Positions 21,432 through 33,066 of a DNA stretch of 64,000 nt are shown here, in pieces (the stretch's first letter is position 1; each line of letters opens with the position of its first letter). The notes beneath the pieces are model-generated. The model made no database searches, was not told where the DNA came from, and saw nothing but the letters and a program-made list of their open reading frames with translations. Origin of the DNA: Xiphydria camelus (lineage: Eukaryota > Arthropoda > Insecta > Hymenoptera > Xiphydriidae); NCBI GenBank assembly GCA_963678675.1, contig OY783198.1, positions 19,330,684-19,394,683 of the forward strand, given 5' to 3'. A program made the translations under genes and the position numbers.

Positions 21432-21985
21432 TAAACTAAGAGAAATAACTGCTGGTGCCAGGAAAATGTGTTCTTTGATCAGAAACATGATGTAATTTCA
21501 GGATCGGACCACAATTTTTTTCACGCAAGGCAATATTTAATAAGCTCGGGTAATTGTCTTCTTTCATGCAGGAAGAATTTCTCGACCCAACGAAGGTATT
21601 CTTGAGTTAAGAATATACATGGAAAAAAATGATTTCGCAGTTTTAACATAAATAGGTCTTGCTGGGAATTTTTAGCTACCACGATAGAAATATTATCTGT
21701 GGCAGCAAAAAATATATTCCATAATAACAAATGTAATTACAATCACAATTAAATTTTGTCGGTAAAAATATTTACTATCCCAGCAAATCTTTCATTGTCA
21801 CAGATAATATTTTCGTCATGATGGCAAACGATTTTCAGCTAAAATTAGGTTTGTTAAAACTGCAAAATCATTGTTTTCCGTGTATGTTCTTCAACCGAGA
21901 ATCTGTATTCTTGAACATTTTTAAGCTCATACCTTCTTTATTCAAGAAATATTTATTTATAGCAGTAATTATTTCTCGTAGTGTA
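21432..21985. mobile_element. MITE family A, copy 4, split by a family B element
   Basis: Left end AACTAAGAGAAATAACTGCT, right end AGCAGTAATTATTTCTCGTA plus GTGTA. The interior GTAATTGTCTTCTTTCATGC and GAAGGTATTCTTGAGTTAAG match family A up to 21614. Family A resumes after 21884 with TTCTTCAACCGAGAATCTGT. Confidence 0.85.
21615..21884. mobile_element. MITE family B, copy 3, nested in family A
   Basis: TACATGGAAAAAAATGATTT to AAATCATTGTTTTCCGTGTA, TA on both sides. This is the fullest family B copy in the window. It mirrors ATTATCTGTGGCAGC with TGTCACAGATAATATT, and TTTACTATCCCAGCAAAT lies centrally. It shows that B moved after this A copy was in place. Confidence 0.88.
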
Positions 21986-22893
21986 TACATATAGACTCGG
22001 TTTATCGTAGGTAAAACGAGAATCGATATATTCCCGAGTTGTTCTCACTCCCTCGCCTGACGAATAAAATCGCTTAGCCTCTCCAAACGTGGAAATTCGA
22101 GACTCGAGTCGAGGGTAACTCAATTACTCTCACCTGCTCGCGTCCACCGATTCATCAACGGTCGGACGATGTCGGTGGCCAGACAATCGCAACCGGTAAT
22201 AGACACGAGCGGCGATCACGGGACTCGATAAAATCTCGGGTAACGGCACCCTCCGCGCGCGCTACAATTTCGATGCGGCCTTACGTGTACAGCGTCACCC
22301 ACATCCAGCACGAAGGGAAAGAGCGAGAGTACGAGAGAAATGTGGTTCGACCGAGGGAGAGAGGGAAGGCCTCTCTCTCTCTCTCCTGCGTGATACTTCG
22401 AAACTCCGCCCGCCTCGATTACCCGTCTAATTATCTGCCAAGGCACGATAGGCCAACCCCATCTTCGGAGATGGAACCGCCACCATCACCGTCACCCACC
22501 GAGCGATCCTAGAACTACCCGCGGAGGTCATTGTTAGGTCGTTATTACCCTTTAGTACGGTCTTCGGAACCGATTTCGGGCCTGCGCGACATTTCCACCT
22601 CGGACGTGATCGCGAAGGGAGATATACGATTTCGAAAATGGAACGCGGGACGTGGTCTCGTCGATTTCGCGGATCGTCCGCGTTCGTTGGCGTCTCCCGG
22701 ATGCGAGGGACGATGTTTATTCGTTTTGGAATGATCCGTATGGAAATGCAAGGGACTCGTTCGGATTAATCTCGTGATCCATTTTTAACGACGCGCTTTC
22801 GTCTGGATTTCGGGGCTGAGTTTTTACGTGAAAAAAAAATTCTGTAGATTTGTACGTTTCCTCTCACTCTTTTCTTATAAAAATCCGAATTCT
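21986..22893. other. GC-rich stretch with no supportable gene
   Basis: Contains a CT microsatellite at 22371-22387 and compositional short frames. No repeat family recognised. Confidence 0.4.
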
Positions 22894-23134
22894 ATACGGA
22901 AAAATTGAAACCGTAGCATCTACGAAGTGTGTGGTAAATTTCGGGACGAGGCCAATTTATTTATCGTTACGATGACTGCAATTTCACTAAAAATTACAGC
23001 GACGCTTGCAACTTCTACAGGTTTTACTATAATTTTTACTAAAATTGTAATGATCGTAACGATAAATTGGCTTTGTTCCGAACTTTACCAGAAACTTTGT
23101 GTAGATGCTACGATTTATTTTTTTTTTCCGCGTA
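22894..23134. mobile_element. MITE family C, copy 2
   Basis: TATACGGAAAAATTGAAACC to TACGATTTATTTTTTTTTTC plus CGCGTA. Interior GGGACGAGGCCAATTTATTT and GATAAATTGGCTTTGTTCC as in the other C copies. Confidence 0.85.
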
Positions 23135-25659
23135 TTTATAACCTTAATTGTTTTAGGTTTCAAAGAGTGCATCGTTTAATCAACAAAAATCGAGGCAACC
23201 GAAGTAATGTTATACGCGGTGAATACTCATTATTTCGGCTAAAAAAACGCAGGCAAAACGCGAGAATAAAAACATCTAAAAATTCGAAGAAACAATCGAA
23301 GAATGTTTCCGAATTATTGAATTTAAACCCACAGGCTCTCCCGTTCCCGATTTACCTCCTCGAGAAGAATCGAAGGAGATTCGGGCGGGAGATAACGTCC
23401 ACCTATACCCATACTCCGCTCTGAAACTCCGAATGACTCCTACGTTGAACGGTAGTGTGGTTTAAACGCCCGTGGCGATGCTGTGGCGCGCACGGTATAG
23501 CCGCGAGAGCCGGGAGCTAGGCGAGTTGCAATCAATACTGTTTCGGCATTACGGTGGAAACACTCTCTCCGAAACAGCCTACGTTTCGGTTCGCGGTGAG
23601 GAGGGGAGCGGGAGAGGGAGGGTCGGCGCGCGGCCCGTGGTCCGCATACTGATAGGCCCCTCCGCGCACGGTATATCTACGTGAAGTGCGTTGCCGAAGC
23701 CCGAAACGGAGCCCCGAGCTCGTCGACTTCGGTAAACCCCTCTAGAAAATACTGCCAGCCACGCTCGCTCTGTAACCCGAATGTCTTTCCTCTCGGATCT
23801 TGAAATCCGGCTACGACTCGGCGCGACGACGATTGCATGGCGTTTCGTCGAAGGATTTCGATTCGACGACTATATCGGTGACGGTAAAGAGGGGAAGAGG
23901 AGATGATAATTTGAGTATATTAACGTGGGCATGATTAATTCATTTCCTTATTTATCAATTACTTATTTTACCGTGCGTTTAACGATTTTAACCCTCCGTA
24001 GTCGCCAAGAGTCCACTTGATCTAGCTTCAATTTTCAAGCTGACTGTAGTTTTTTTTTTTGCAATCATAATTAGACCCTCGACAGATCTCGGAATAAATA
24101 GCCTCTTCTTGAAACTCGTACTACGAAACTTCGGACTTCCGAAAATATCGTTTTTGAAACGTGCATTATAGAACTATTTATTACCTCAAAGTGTACCATT
24201 TCTCATGAGAATCATCCGTAGACTTTATTAAGAAAATTCAAAAAATAAAGAAATTATGACACTTCAAAAGCGAAGCAGCTCATTTTTTATGAATCTACAT
24301 ATTCACGACCGTTTTTGAATATGTCATCATTTCATTTCTTCCGTTGACACGGTGATTAGATATTCTACAGTGTTCGAAGAATGTTCCATAATTTGTCGGT
24401 TTAAATTGGACTGATGTTGTTCGTGTGGCTATTATTTAAAAATCGATAGGGTCCATTTGACCCATGTGTCGCCATCGCGAAGCTGTACAGACGTGTGACC
24501 ACGGAGGATTAGAGAATTCTAAAGGCGTGTCTAAGGTTGATGATAGCAAGAACTCACAATGTTTCTTGGCATGGCAACGAGTTACGATGTTTCTCAATGA
24601 CAGTCCAAATATATGTGCTTTTCTCTGGTACCGGTTGCCTGCTTCAAATACAATCTTCATCCCCGACGAAAAATTATAGTAAATCGCGCAAGTAGGTAAC
24701 GACCCGATAGACTGCGACGAGTTAAGCACAGTGCGTTCCCGCGCGGACCTCTATATACACGTTCCTCCCTTCTTGGCACTTAGCACTTTTTGGACGATTA
24801 CCTCGACGAAGTGGAAGCGGCAGGAAAAAAAGCGCCAGTTGGTATAACCTCGCGCGAAGGTAGCCCGAAGCGATATAACGAAGGGGGGTGGCGCACGACG
24901 GCGGCGTCGGTGGTGGCTTGTGCGCTGAGACGAGGGCTGGATATGGAGAGAGAGAGAGAGAAAGAGAGCAAGTCGAGTGCTCGTGGCACAGCGTATAGTT
25001 CTCGCCGTCGCCGTCGCCGTCGTCGCAGCCCGAGCATATAAGTGGGTAGGTACCCACTCCTGAATTGGCTCCCCTCGTTCCACTCATTGGATCATCGTTC
25101 GTTCGCCGAAAATTCGATCATTATGATTGCTTATGATGTAAATGATGCCCCGCGGCAGCAATTGTTTCCAGCAGAGCGAGCCCACGGGGCTGCGGGTCCA
25201 GGCGGGTCCGTGGGCCACGTCCCGCACGAAGGATGAAGGGATGGGTGAGTAGGAGAGAGGAGGAACGGGGGGAGAGAACGGAGAAGGAGCGTACAGAGAG
25301 GAGTAGAAGCTGCAACGCGCGTAGAGCGAGGTACCTTCGAGCGTAGAGAAAATAGAGAGGTACCACACACCTCGGCGTCTTGCCTCAACCTCCTCCGGTT
25401 CATCCACCCGCTCGCGAAGGGCGAATGTTGCGCGAGGAGCGAAGGCGCTGGAGGAGGGAGCGAGGAAGAAGAAGTAGGGACACCCCCGGGGGTCGAATCC
25501 CCGCCTAATTTGCCCTCAGCTTCTTTACGACCGTAATTTTAAATTCCGGCAAAAAAGCAAACTATATTTAGGCGCTCTCTTTAAGTAGGCTGGAGATTGT
25601 TCTACATCGCGGCTCGCTCGTTTGGGCTCTCTTCGTTTCTCTGGCACGCGGTTCTACCG

Positions 25660-25693
<34 letters not shown>

Positions 25694-25987
25694 CAGGGGG
25701 TGGAAGGGGAGGGCTAAAAATTGTTATATATCCGCCTGCCTATTATAGTAATTTCACGGCACCGTGTCTATTCTGCGCCGTGCGACGAGGAGCGGGACTA
25801 ATTTCATTAGGGATAAAGATCATCATTATTTCGCGACCGAAAATTGCCGAGATCCCTATAACTCGCCTCGCGATCTATATGAGGTAAACCGAGGCGAATC
25901 GTATCATAGATCTATATTTCTTTGATCGTGGTGAAAATGAGCATCTAGATTGTTCGTATTACTTCATTGAAGAGGGAGGAAGTAATT
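23135..25987. other. No gene seen; AT-rich and GC-rich blocks
   Basis: Positions 23135-23320 and 23930-24720 are AT-rich without detectable inverted repeats. Positions 23400-23930 and 24720-25600 are CpG-rich. A GA run lies at 25664-25693 and a short one at 24945-24968. Minus frames at 24722-25407 are Arg/Ser-rich and compositional. Confidence 0.4.
25664..25693. repeat. (GA)n microsatellite
   Basis: About 15 uninterrupted GA units. Confidence 0.95.
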
Positions 25988-26574
25988 CAAGGAGAAAAAG
26001 GATTAGTAATTTTTACAGTGAGTCCCAGTAACAGGACTCGCCGAGGTGAAAAATTAATTTTTTTAATAGACACAGTGTACTTTTTATAATTCGTTACTGT
26101 ATAAACCCGTAAACACCCGACACATATTAATGGGAGGTTAGTAAATTTTACTGTATAAACTGATGTTTATACTATTGCAAACTGTCAAAAATACGCTGTG
26201 GTCTATTAAAAACTTCAGTGTTTCACCTCGAGGAGTCCTATTGCTGCATTGAGAAGAAATAACTCGGTCAAAATGACAAAACGCATCTGAATATTAACAA
26301 GTTTAGTTATTCTGACCAAAATACTAGTAAGTTCAATCAAATATTTAATTATTCTAATTACAAGTTTAATTATTCTAGCTATATGTGTAGTTATTCTAAC
26401 CAAAAAACGGTCAGTCTAACCAGACAGACAGAGGATCTGTATTTCACCAAACGGTTTGGTTATGGTCTTCAGGATTTTGATAAAATTAACTAGATTATTT
26501 TTCTCAGTGCGCAATAACCGTCAAAATTCATGGGTTTTACCATGATTTTGTACTAATTCTTTTTCTCCGTGTAC
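25988..26574. mobile_element. MITE family G, copy 1, split by a family D element
   Basis: Left AAGGAGAAAAAGGATTAGTA, right TACTAATTCTTTTTCTCCGT plus GTA. Palindromic interior: CCCAGTAACAGGACTCGCCG, TTAATAGACACAGTGTACTT, TGGTCTATTAAAAACTTCAG and CCTCGAGGAGTCCTATTG. The last element is interrupted at 26246 and family G resumes at 26512. Confidence 0.85.
26246..26511. mobile_element. MITE family D, copy 2, nested in family G
   Basis: Starts GCATTGAGAAGAAATAACTC and ends AACTAGATTATTTTTCTCAG plus TGC. Internal GTTATTCTGACCAAA-like words and CACCAAACGGTTTGGTTATG as in other D copies. Confidence 0.82.
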
Positions 26575-27341
26575 GAAATATCGAAACGCTCATTTTCAAC
26601 ACGATCAAAGAAATATGGATCTATAGGATCCGATTTGCCCTGTGATCCGATTCGCCTTGGTCTACCTCACGAGCGCGCCGCGGCGGAGAGGAAAGAGCCG
26701 CGCGATCTTTGGACCGGTCCGATCGATTCGGAGGACGATGTCGATCCCTTTTGCGCGCGTCCAGTTCGCTCTCGTTCTTCTCTTCGCGGAAAGAAGGAGA
26801 GAGCAAGAGAGAGGCGCGGAACGAGAATCGCGAGATAAATCGGTGGACGCGTAACTCACGTACGAGAGCCGACGACCCGGCAGGCCGCCGCTGGCGGCAG
26901 CCCGGTTTTTCTTCGGTCGCGCAGACTGTGTCCCTCCGCACCGAACGAACGAGGAATCCTTCGTGAGCCCGTGTACGCGCGCGAGAGAGGAGAGGAGACG
27001 GGACGAAACGGGACGGCGTGGAAAGTAGGTGCGCCACTACGCTGGTACCAGCGCGGACCGCCGACAACATTCTAGGCGATTTTTACGACGGCGCGACGGT
27101 AACGAGGAATCGGGGGAAAAATCGTCGATATCGCGCGAGATCACGCTACTATTACGCCGGAGCCACACGCGGATATGAAAGTACGGGTGGAAAGTGTACG
27201 TCGGCTTCCGAGGCTCGGATGCGAGACGCGTCCGTTGAGATCGTTAATCAACGTAGCTTGGACGGTTGATGCACAAATGACCTTTATTTTATAGATACGT
27301 GGAAGTAAGGAATTCCAAATTCCTCGAGAATTATTTTTGCC
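26575..27341. other. CpG-rich stretch with no supportable gene
   Basis: Overlapping Arg/Ser-rich frames on both strands. No repeat or RNA gene recognised. Confidence 0.4.
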
Positions 27342-27586
27342 GCACAACGAGAAAACAGTTTATCTGTAGTTAATAAATGTTTGCCGTTATGTTTACTAAA
27401 CGTAGTTAATTGTGCCGAATAAATATAATATTGCAATTTTTATTTAGCACAATTAAATTCTTTCAGGCAACCGTTTGCATCAAATAAACACTTTAATAAT
27501 TAACCTATATTTTCTCGTCCTAAACAAATATTTATTTCGCCGTATTGGAAATTACATTTATTAACTATTATTGAACTGTTCCTTTC
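27342..27586. mobile_element. MITE family F, copy 3
   Basis: Left GCACAACGAGAAAACAGTTT, right CTATTATTGAACTGTTCCTT. Interior AGTTAATTGTGCCGAATAAA, CAGGCAACCGTTTGCATCAA and CTAAACAAATATTTATTTCG. Confidence 0.8.
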
Positions 27587-29377
27587 GTTCAAATCAACGA
27601 GAGATCGCTTCAATTTTTCCAATAAAAAAAAAATTTTTCAGAACCACCGTCGCCGCAGTATTTCCCCGAAATCGACGCAACACTAGATTCGAATCGACCA
27701 GGAGATATCGGCAGGCCGATTCGGCACGTGAGAAAATCGCTCGCCGTCCACTCGCCGCGTGTAATACCGGATTAAACCGTCGTCGGTAGTCGAGCGACAT
27801 GCCAGGCGCACGTGAAAGAGACAAGTTACCGATCGGCGCGGACCCCCGTTATTACGATACTTATTACCTATCACTTGATTCCATACCTGCGTCGCGCAGG
27901 AATAGCGACTAATTGTTACCTTTAATTGACAAAGTTCTCAGGCCTGGGTGATGGATTCCCGGTAGACCGTTCGCCGCTTCTTTTTTTATCGATCCCCCCC
28001 CCCCTTCCCGAGAGAAAGAGGTGAGGGAAAAGAGAGATAACGAGAGAGAGCGAGGAGGAAACGTGCGTGGCGATCGTTATCGGAAATTTACAAGAGCGAC
28101 GCGTTCTCGCGGCGATTCGCTCGGGTCAAACGTATGCTGGCGCCGGAGGAAAGGGTCGCGCGTCCACTTGGAAACGGCGATCTTGCGTCTCGCGCGTTTT
28201 TTAAATAGAGGCCACCGCCGCGTACGCGTTCCCAGGAACGCGCAGTTGCATCGGCGGGATTCCGCGTGATGCGGATCGCTGAAGACGAGCGCGAAACTGG
28301 CACGCGGACGATACGGATCCGCGCACGTCGTGTGCGATTTCTGCCGCGGGAAATGAGAGCGTTCGAAGCTGCAAGCCGGACTGATCGATTGCGCAATTTT
28401 GAAATTGCTGCACGGAGGAAAATAACAGCCTCTCTCTCGCGAGGAATGTTCGGGGAAATAATTATTATTCGCGCCGCGGCGTAATCGACGCAGCTTTTTA
28501 TCACCGGGATTATGGTCGACATGCTAATTAGTGCGATGCAGTGGCGATCGCGCTTATTATTATCAATTTTCTTTAGTACTCCATTATTACGTATATATTT
28601 AGTCACGGATATCTAACTCGAATAATTAGTTTCGCTTTATCTCTTATAGTGATTTACTGATTATCCTCAGAAAAATCTGAAGCGTTTAAAATTATATGCA
28701 CACTACAGCGCCAATAATACTGACCGATAAATTATTTGATATTAGTTACAAATTGCGTTCAACGTTGATAAAATAGATTCCCGATCAAATTGAAATTTCT
28801 AAATGGATATTTTTAATGAAAGCTTCCCAGACCCATTGACAATTTCCTATGGTGATGCAGTGAATATCAGTATCTATTTTCCTACTTAATTAGTTGCTCA
28901 TTAATTGGAAGTTTTTAAACAGTGTAAATTATTTCAAGTTGCCAATTGCATATAACTCGACATATTTTTTAATTTAATTGTCCGATGAATGCTACAGGTT
29001 ATGAAACTTCCTTACATTTGGAAGACTTTGCCGTGGAAGATATAATAAAATATTTGTCGAGGAATATATGAAAAAGGGATAAACGATTTCGCAATACACA
29101 AGAAGCCGGTATACCGTAAATTTCGGTTATATTCACAAGTACCGAGAAATGCGCTGATAGGGCAGGTCGCGCGTAGTTCGTTACCTGACGTTATACGTAA
29201 ATAAAAGACGTGTGTATACGATATATTTCCGCGTCTTCCCTGACGGTTGTGAATAAGTGATAAATGAATTTCGATCGCTCTTCGTTTATCGATCGAACGA
29301 CGATACGTCGAATCCCGAATACTGAATATTTGGCAGTGTCGTAGAAGCCTTGGAAGCGTCTTTACTCTTCCCACCAC
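27587..29377. other. No gene seen; GC-rich to 28490, AT-rich after
   Basis: Positions 27587-28490 carry compositional frames, a C run at 27996-28005 and a purine-rich block after it. Positions 28600-29270 are AT-rich and lack any inverted repeat or coding signal I can recognise. Confidence 0.4.
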
Positions 29378-29600
29378 CGTAACCACTTCTTTGAAAATCC
29401 ATGTGGTAAGTTTGAATTATTGCGACATGTGACGTTTAGTACCATAAATACACATGTCGATAGTTACAGTAAGTATAGCAAACGTGACAACACTTGTGGT
29501 AAATATCGATATATTTATGGTACTGAACGTCATATGCCGCAATAATTCAATCTTACCACACGGATTGCGGGAATGGTTACCACAAACTTTTCTCCGTATA
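29378..29600. mobile_element. MITE-like inverted repeat J
   Basis: The arm CATGTGGTAAGTTTGAATTA, then TTGCGACATGTGACGTTTAG, then TACCATAAATA, is mirrored by TATTTATGGTACTGAACGTC, then ATATGCCGCAATAATTCAAT, then CTTACCACACGG. The right outer end has TTTTCTCCGTATAG, the TACGGAGAAAA style terminus of other MITEs here. The matching left tip is degraded. Confidence 0.75.
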
Positions 29601-31139
29601 GTTGCGTCAATTACGCATCGCGCTTAGAATCTAGCCTTCGCTAGATTGCCTCGTAAGGGTAAGTGCATCGTACCATTGAATAATTATTGAATATACGAGC
29701 TTTAAATGTTTTCTATTGAGAAATTCTTAAAAGCAATATGATCAGAGTCAAATTACTAAAAGATAAAAGAATATCGGATAGAAATAACCGACGAAACACT
29801 CTGATATGGGGAGAGGGGAGTTTCTTCCCTTGTTCGAGGTGGAAGACAAACGCGGAGTGCGCGAGCGTACGTACTGCAGACGACAGCTGTCAAACGAAAC
29901 GTTAAAAAAAGCGCTAACCGAGCGAAATTTCGAGTGGGTCGTGAGCGAGAAGGGGCCGAGCCTCGGGATGGCACTCCGACCCCGGAGCACGACTCCGCAG
30001 AATTTCGTGAAAGGCGAGGGAAATCGATATGTCGCGTTTGAAAAATTGGTTTTCGCACTGCTGATAAGTTTTTTCGTATTATCCATCAATGGTTCGCGAT
30101 ATTGCTAGAATTTATTTGTATACGTTCGATCGAGTTTTATGCAAGCTTATTCGCAATTTTATTAAATTCCTCGCGCGGATTATAAAAGAAATGATTCATT
30201 CGTATGCGAATCCACATTAAAAAGTATATCAACCGCAAATAGGATTTTATTTACATCGAATCCTAAGTGTATTTGAATTTTCTGTAATACGTCAATCGAA
30301 TGAAGTACGAAAAAACCTTATAGAAAATGTGTTCGATTCACAAATTAGATATTGTCTCATTGCAAATAAATTCCCATTTATCATTAACGCGCGATCGAGC
30401 TTCGAAGAGACCAGACATTTCTCAAAAACGAATCAAGAATCTCGTCCGACGCGCCCCGCGATATTCGGTGTACGAGTCATTCCTCATTTTCCTCCAGAAT
30501 TTCCTCTAATTCACCCGAGTCGACGAGGCCGTAGACGCGCAACCCTTCGCGAAACCCCCGCGTGGCTCGAGGGCGAAGAGCGGCAAATTTTCGAGGGTGG
30601 TTTCTCGCGTCAATGGTTTATTAAGAAGCACTTGTTTAAAGCCACCCCCTTTGGTCGACGGGCTCCGGAGCCAATTCGACCGCGACGGCTGTGTCAGTCG
30701 AAAATATAAATGGATAGAGCGAGCTTCGGCTCCGGGGGAAAGTCGCCCTCCGCCGGCTCGTCGTGTCGCAGTAATTGAAGTTATTGCAATATTGTGTCCT
30801 GTCAGCCCGTCTGTCTACCCCGGGCTCGTCAAGTTTGCGGGTTGTGTAACGCGTCACAGCCGATTTAGCGGTCGCGTCACGAGAGTTGATGCGTGGAAAT
30901 GCGTTACGTGCCCACGGGGTCTTCGCGTCGCTTTAGCGGTCGTGCAAAAAAGACATGGCGATTTTAATTGACGGGGGGAACTCGATCGCCGTGCCGTTGA
31001 ACTGGAGGTAACCGTATACGGTTAATCCCTTCGCGCTAATTTCTTATCGCGCGAAGGCTGTAATCATATTTTTCTTCGGCTCTTCCGTAAAAGTTCGTTG
31101 GAATTTTTCAACGCACATTCGATATGTAAATCTATATCG
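29601..31139. other. No gene seen
   Basis: GC-rich at 29800-30060 and 30400-31020. AT-rich at 30100-30330, where AGGATTTTATTTACATCGAA resembles part of family E. Frames overlap on both strands without domains. Confidence 0.4.
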
Positions 31140-31905
31140 TAATTTATCCCGTTATATATGAATACTCTCTAAATTTGAATCGGCCAATGAGCATCGAATT
31201 CTAACTGAGCGATCACAGCTGCTAAACTAGTGTGCCCTGAATTTGAATATCCCCTGATAGTTGAAATATCGAAAATACGCCATATCTCTCATGCGCGTTC
31301 CGAAATAACTCTGTGCAGATAACAGCTACGACGTTGGAGGAAATTTTTTTTTTGATTCAGCGGGATAATCTGAAGGCCGTTAGCGTAACCGAATTTACTA
31401 CAAGTACAGAATCAAGTCTGATACTATTCGAAACATTTTCGCCTGTCAAATTCTGTTAGCCATCGTGGATGGTAATGGACATTACCTGCGATTTTCTTAA
31501 TCAAATAATAAATTTTCAAACGACTAGAAATAAAAAACCGCGCGCTAGCGGTCTGATAATAGTTGCACCGAGAAAAAAAAAAGTAGCCAACAAAATAACC
31601 TCGTTGAGTCAATTTGATAACCTGAAAAAATATTTGTTGAATTATCCAAATGTTTAGCTCTGCCATCAAAGTTTTCGTGAAATCAACCAAAGAATTTTGC
31701 GATTTCAAAAAAACGTTTCGTTGACTTGCAATTATTCAAAATATTTTGTTAATCCAACCAATAGTTCTTTCAGTGTAGATACGATCGATTAAAATTGATT
31801 TCGGCGCATAAACATAAACAGGGAAAGCGATATTTCGGGACTACTGATTTGTGTCAATTCTGCCATCATGCCATAATGCCAAAAGACGTCCCTTAAGAGA
31901 GTGTG
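31140..31905. mobile_element. Dispersed repeat P, copy 1
   Basis: Matches 61999-63515 in pieces: CTAACTGAGCGATCACAGCT, TCGAAAATACGCCATATCTC, CGCCTGTCAAATTCTGTTAG, CCATCGTGGATGGTAATGGA, and ACAGGGAAAGCGATATTTCG, then GGACTACTGATTTGTGTCA. It ends near GACGTCCCTTAAG. Non-coding. Its left end is not sharp. It is split by a MITE at 31565-31777 and lacks the palindrome carried by copy 2. Confidence 0.75.
31565..31777. mobile_element. MITE U inserted in repeat P
   Basis: Left GCACCGAGAAAAAAAAAAGT and right ACCAATAGTTCTTTCAGTGT. The other P copy (63381-63400) reads TAATAGTTAGATACGATT without it, so that copy is a paralogous empty site and defines the target as TA (left copy now TG). Interior words ATATTTGTTGAATTATCC and AATATTTTGTTAATCC are mirrored. 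Confidence 0.85.
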
Positions 31906-32545
31906 AAGAAATTAAAAAGTATCCACAAAATTCGTGAAGAAGAACCGTCATCGAAACTCGTCGACGTCTGATATCACCATCCCTTTAGATGAGCGGAATC
32001 CCTTTGTTCGCGTTACGTAATTTTAATGTATGCACCGAGTCTCCTTGATGACGCTCGAGCCACTTCTAACTCGCACGACCAACCCCTATGAAAAGCGTGG
32101 AAACGCGCGGGGGTGGCCTCGGCACTCGTTCGCCTTTATTGAATTTTGGGACCGTTCCAGAGGGAGAGGGACAACCGCCGGAATTAATTCACATCCCGCT
32201 GCATTGCTTTTTATGATATAGCTGTGGTTTGTTAGTCGTTATTCAGGGTACGAATTGAATTCGCTGTGTCCGGCATGTTTTTTTTTCCTGTGCGCTACGC
32301 ACAATGAAGCGCCGTTAAAGGTGGCGTCTAAATATGGGTCTACCGCGCTCGGTACGCGATGTATGTACGACCTCCTTGACCTGCCCCAGTAGAAATGATG
32401 CGATTTGTCGGTGGTGTTAGGGGGGAAATATTTGTTTGTCTAACTAGGAGAGAGAAAAAAATGAGGACAGTACAATTTTCTACGTGTTATATCTTTGGAG
32501 CTGTGCCTATGATGCTTCATTATTCAATTTATATTAAATCCAGTG
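31906..32545. other. No gene seen
   Basis: Mixed composition between repeat P and a family D element. No repeat or coding signal recognised. Confidence 0.35.
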
Positions 32546-33066
32546 CACTGAGAAAAATAAATTGGTCAAATTAACGAAAATCCTGGAAACCATGACCAAA
32601 CCGTTTGATGAAATATGGATCCTCTCCATCTGTTTGGCTTAGCTGACCAATTTTTGGTTAGAATAACTAAACGTTTCGTTGAAATAACTAAACATTTGGT
32701 TAGAATAACTGAATTTTGGTTTAACTGACCAGTATTTTGGTTAGAATAACTACGCCCAGGGAAAAGGTCTAGTTGAATGCGAACCTATAATAGAAAAATG
32801 TATTTCAGATGAATAGGAATTTATTCACATCGAACAAAAGTCTATTTGAATTAGATTGATGTTCTACTAGGTTTTTGTACTCGATTAAGAAGACATGCAA
32901 AACATTTATTTAATTCAAATAGACTTTTGTTCGATGTTAATAAATTTCTATTTATCTCAAATAAATTTTTCCATTAGGTTCGTATTTAATTAGACCTTTT
33001 CTGTCAGTGTAAGTGCATTTAACTAGATTCGTTTTGTCATTTTAACCTAATTATTTTCCTCGGTGT
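32546..33066. mobile_element. MITE family D, copy 3, split by family E
   Basis: Left CACTGAGAAAAATAAATTGG, right TTATTTTCCTCGGTGTG. Oriented opposite to copies 1, 2 and 4: ACCATGACCAAACCGTTTGA precedes the repeated TTGGTTAGAATAACTAAA words. The interior breaks at 32751 and resumes at 33012 with GTGCATTTAACTAG. Confidence 0.82.
32751..33011. mobile_element. MITE family E, copy 1, nested in family D
   Basis: TACGCCCAGGGAAAAGGTCT at left, AGACCTTTTCTGTCAGTGTA at right. The palindromic interior AGGAATTTATTCACATCGAA, then CAAAAGTCTATTTGAATTA, is mirrored by AATAGACTTTTGTTCGATGT, then TAATAAATTTC. TA target. Confidence 0.85.

Noticed and set aside
25480..25510. GGGGGTCGAATCCCC, similar to a tRNA T-arm
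   Set aside because: No A-box, acceptor stem or anticodon arm at the right distance upstream.
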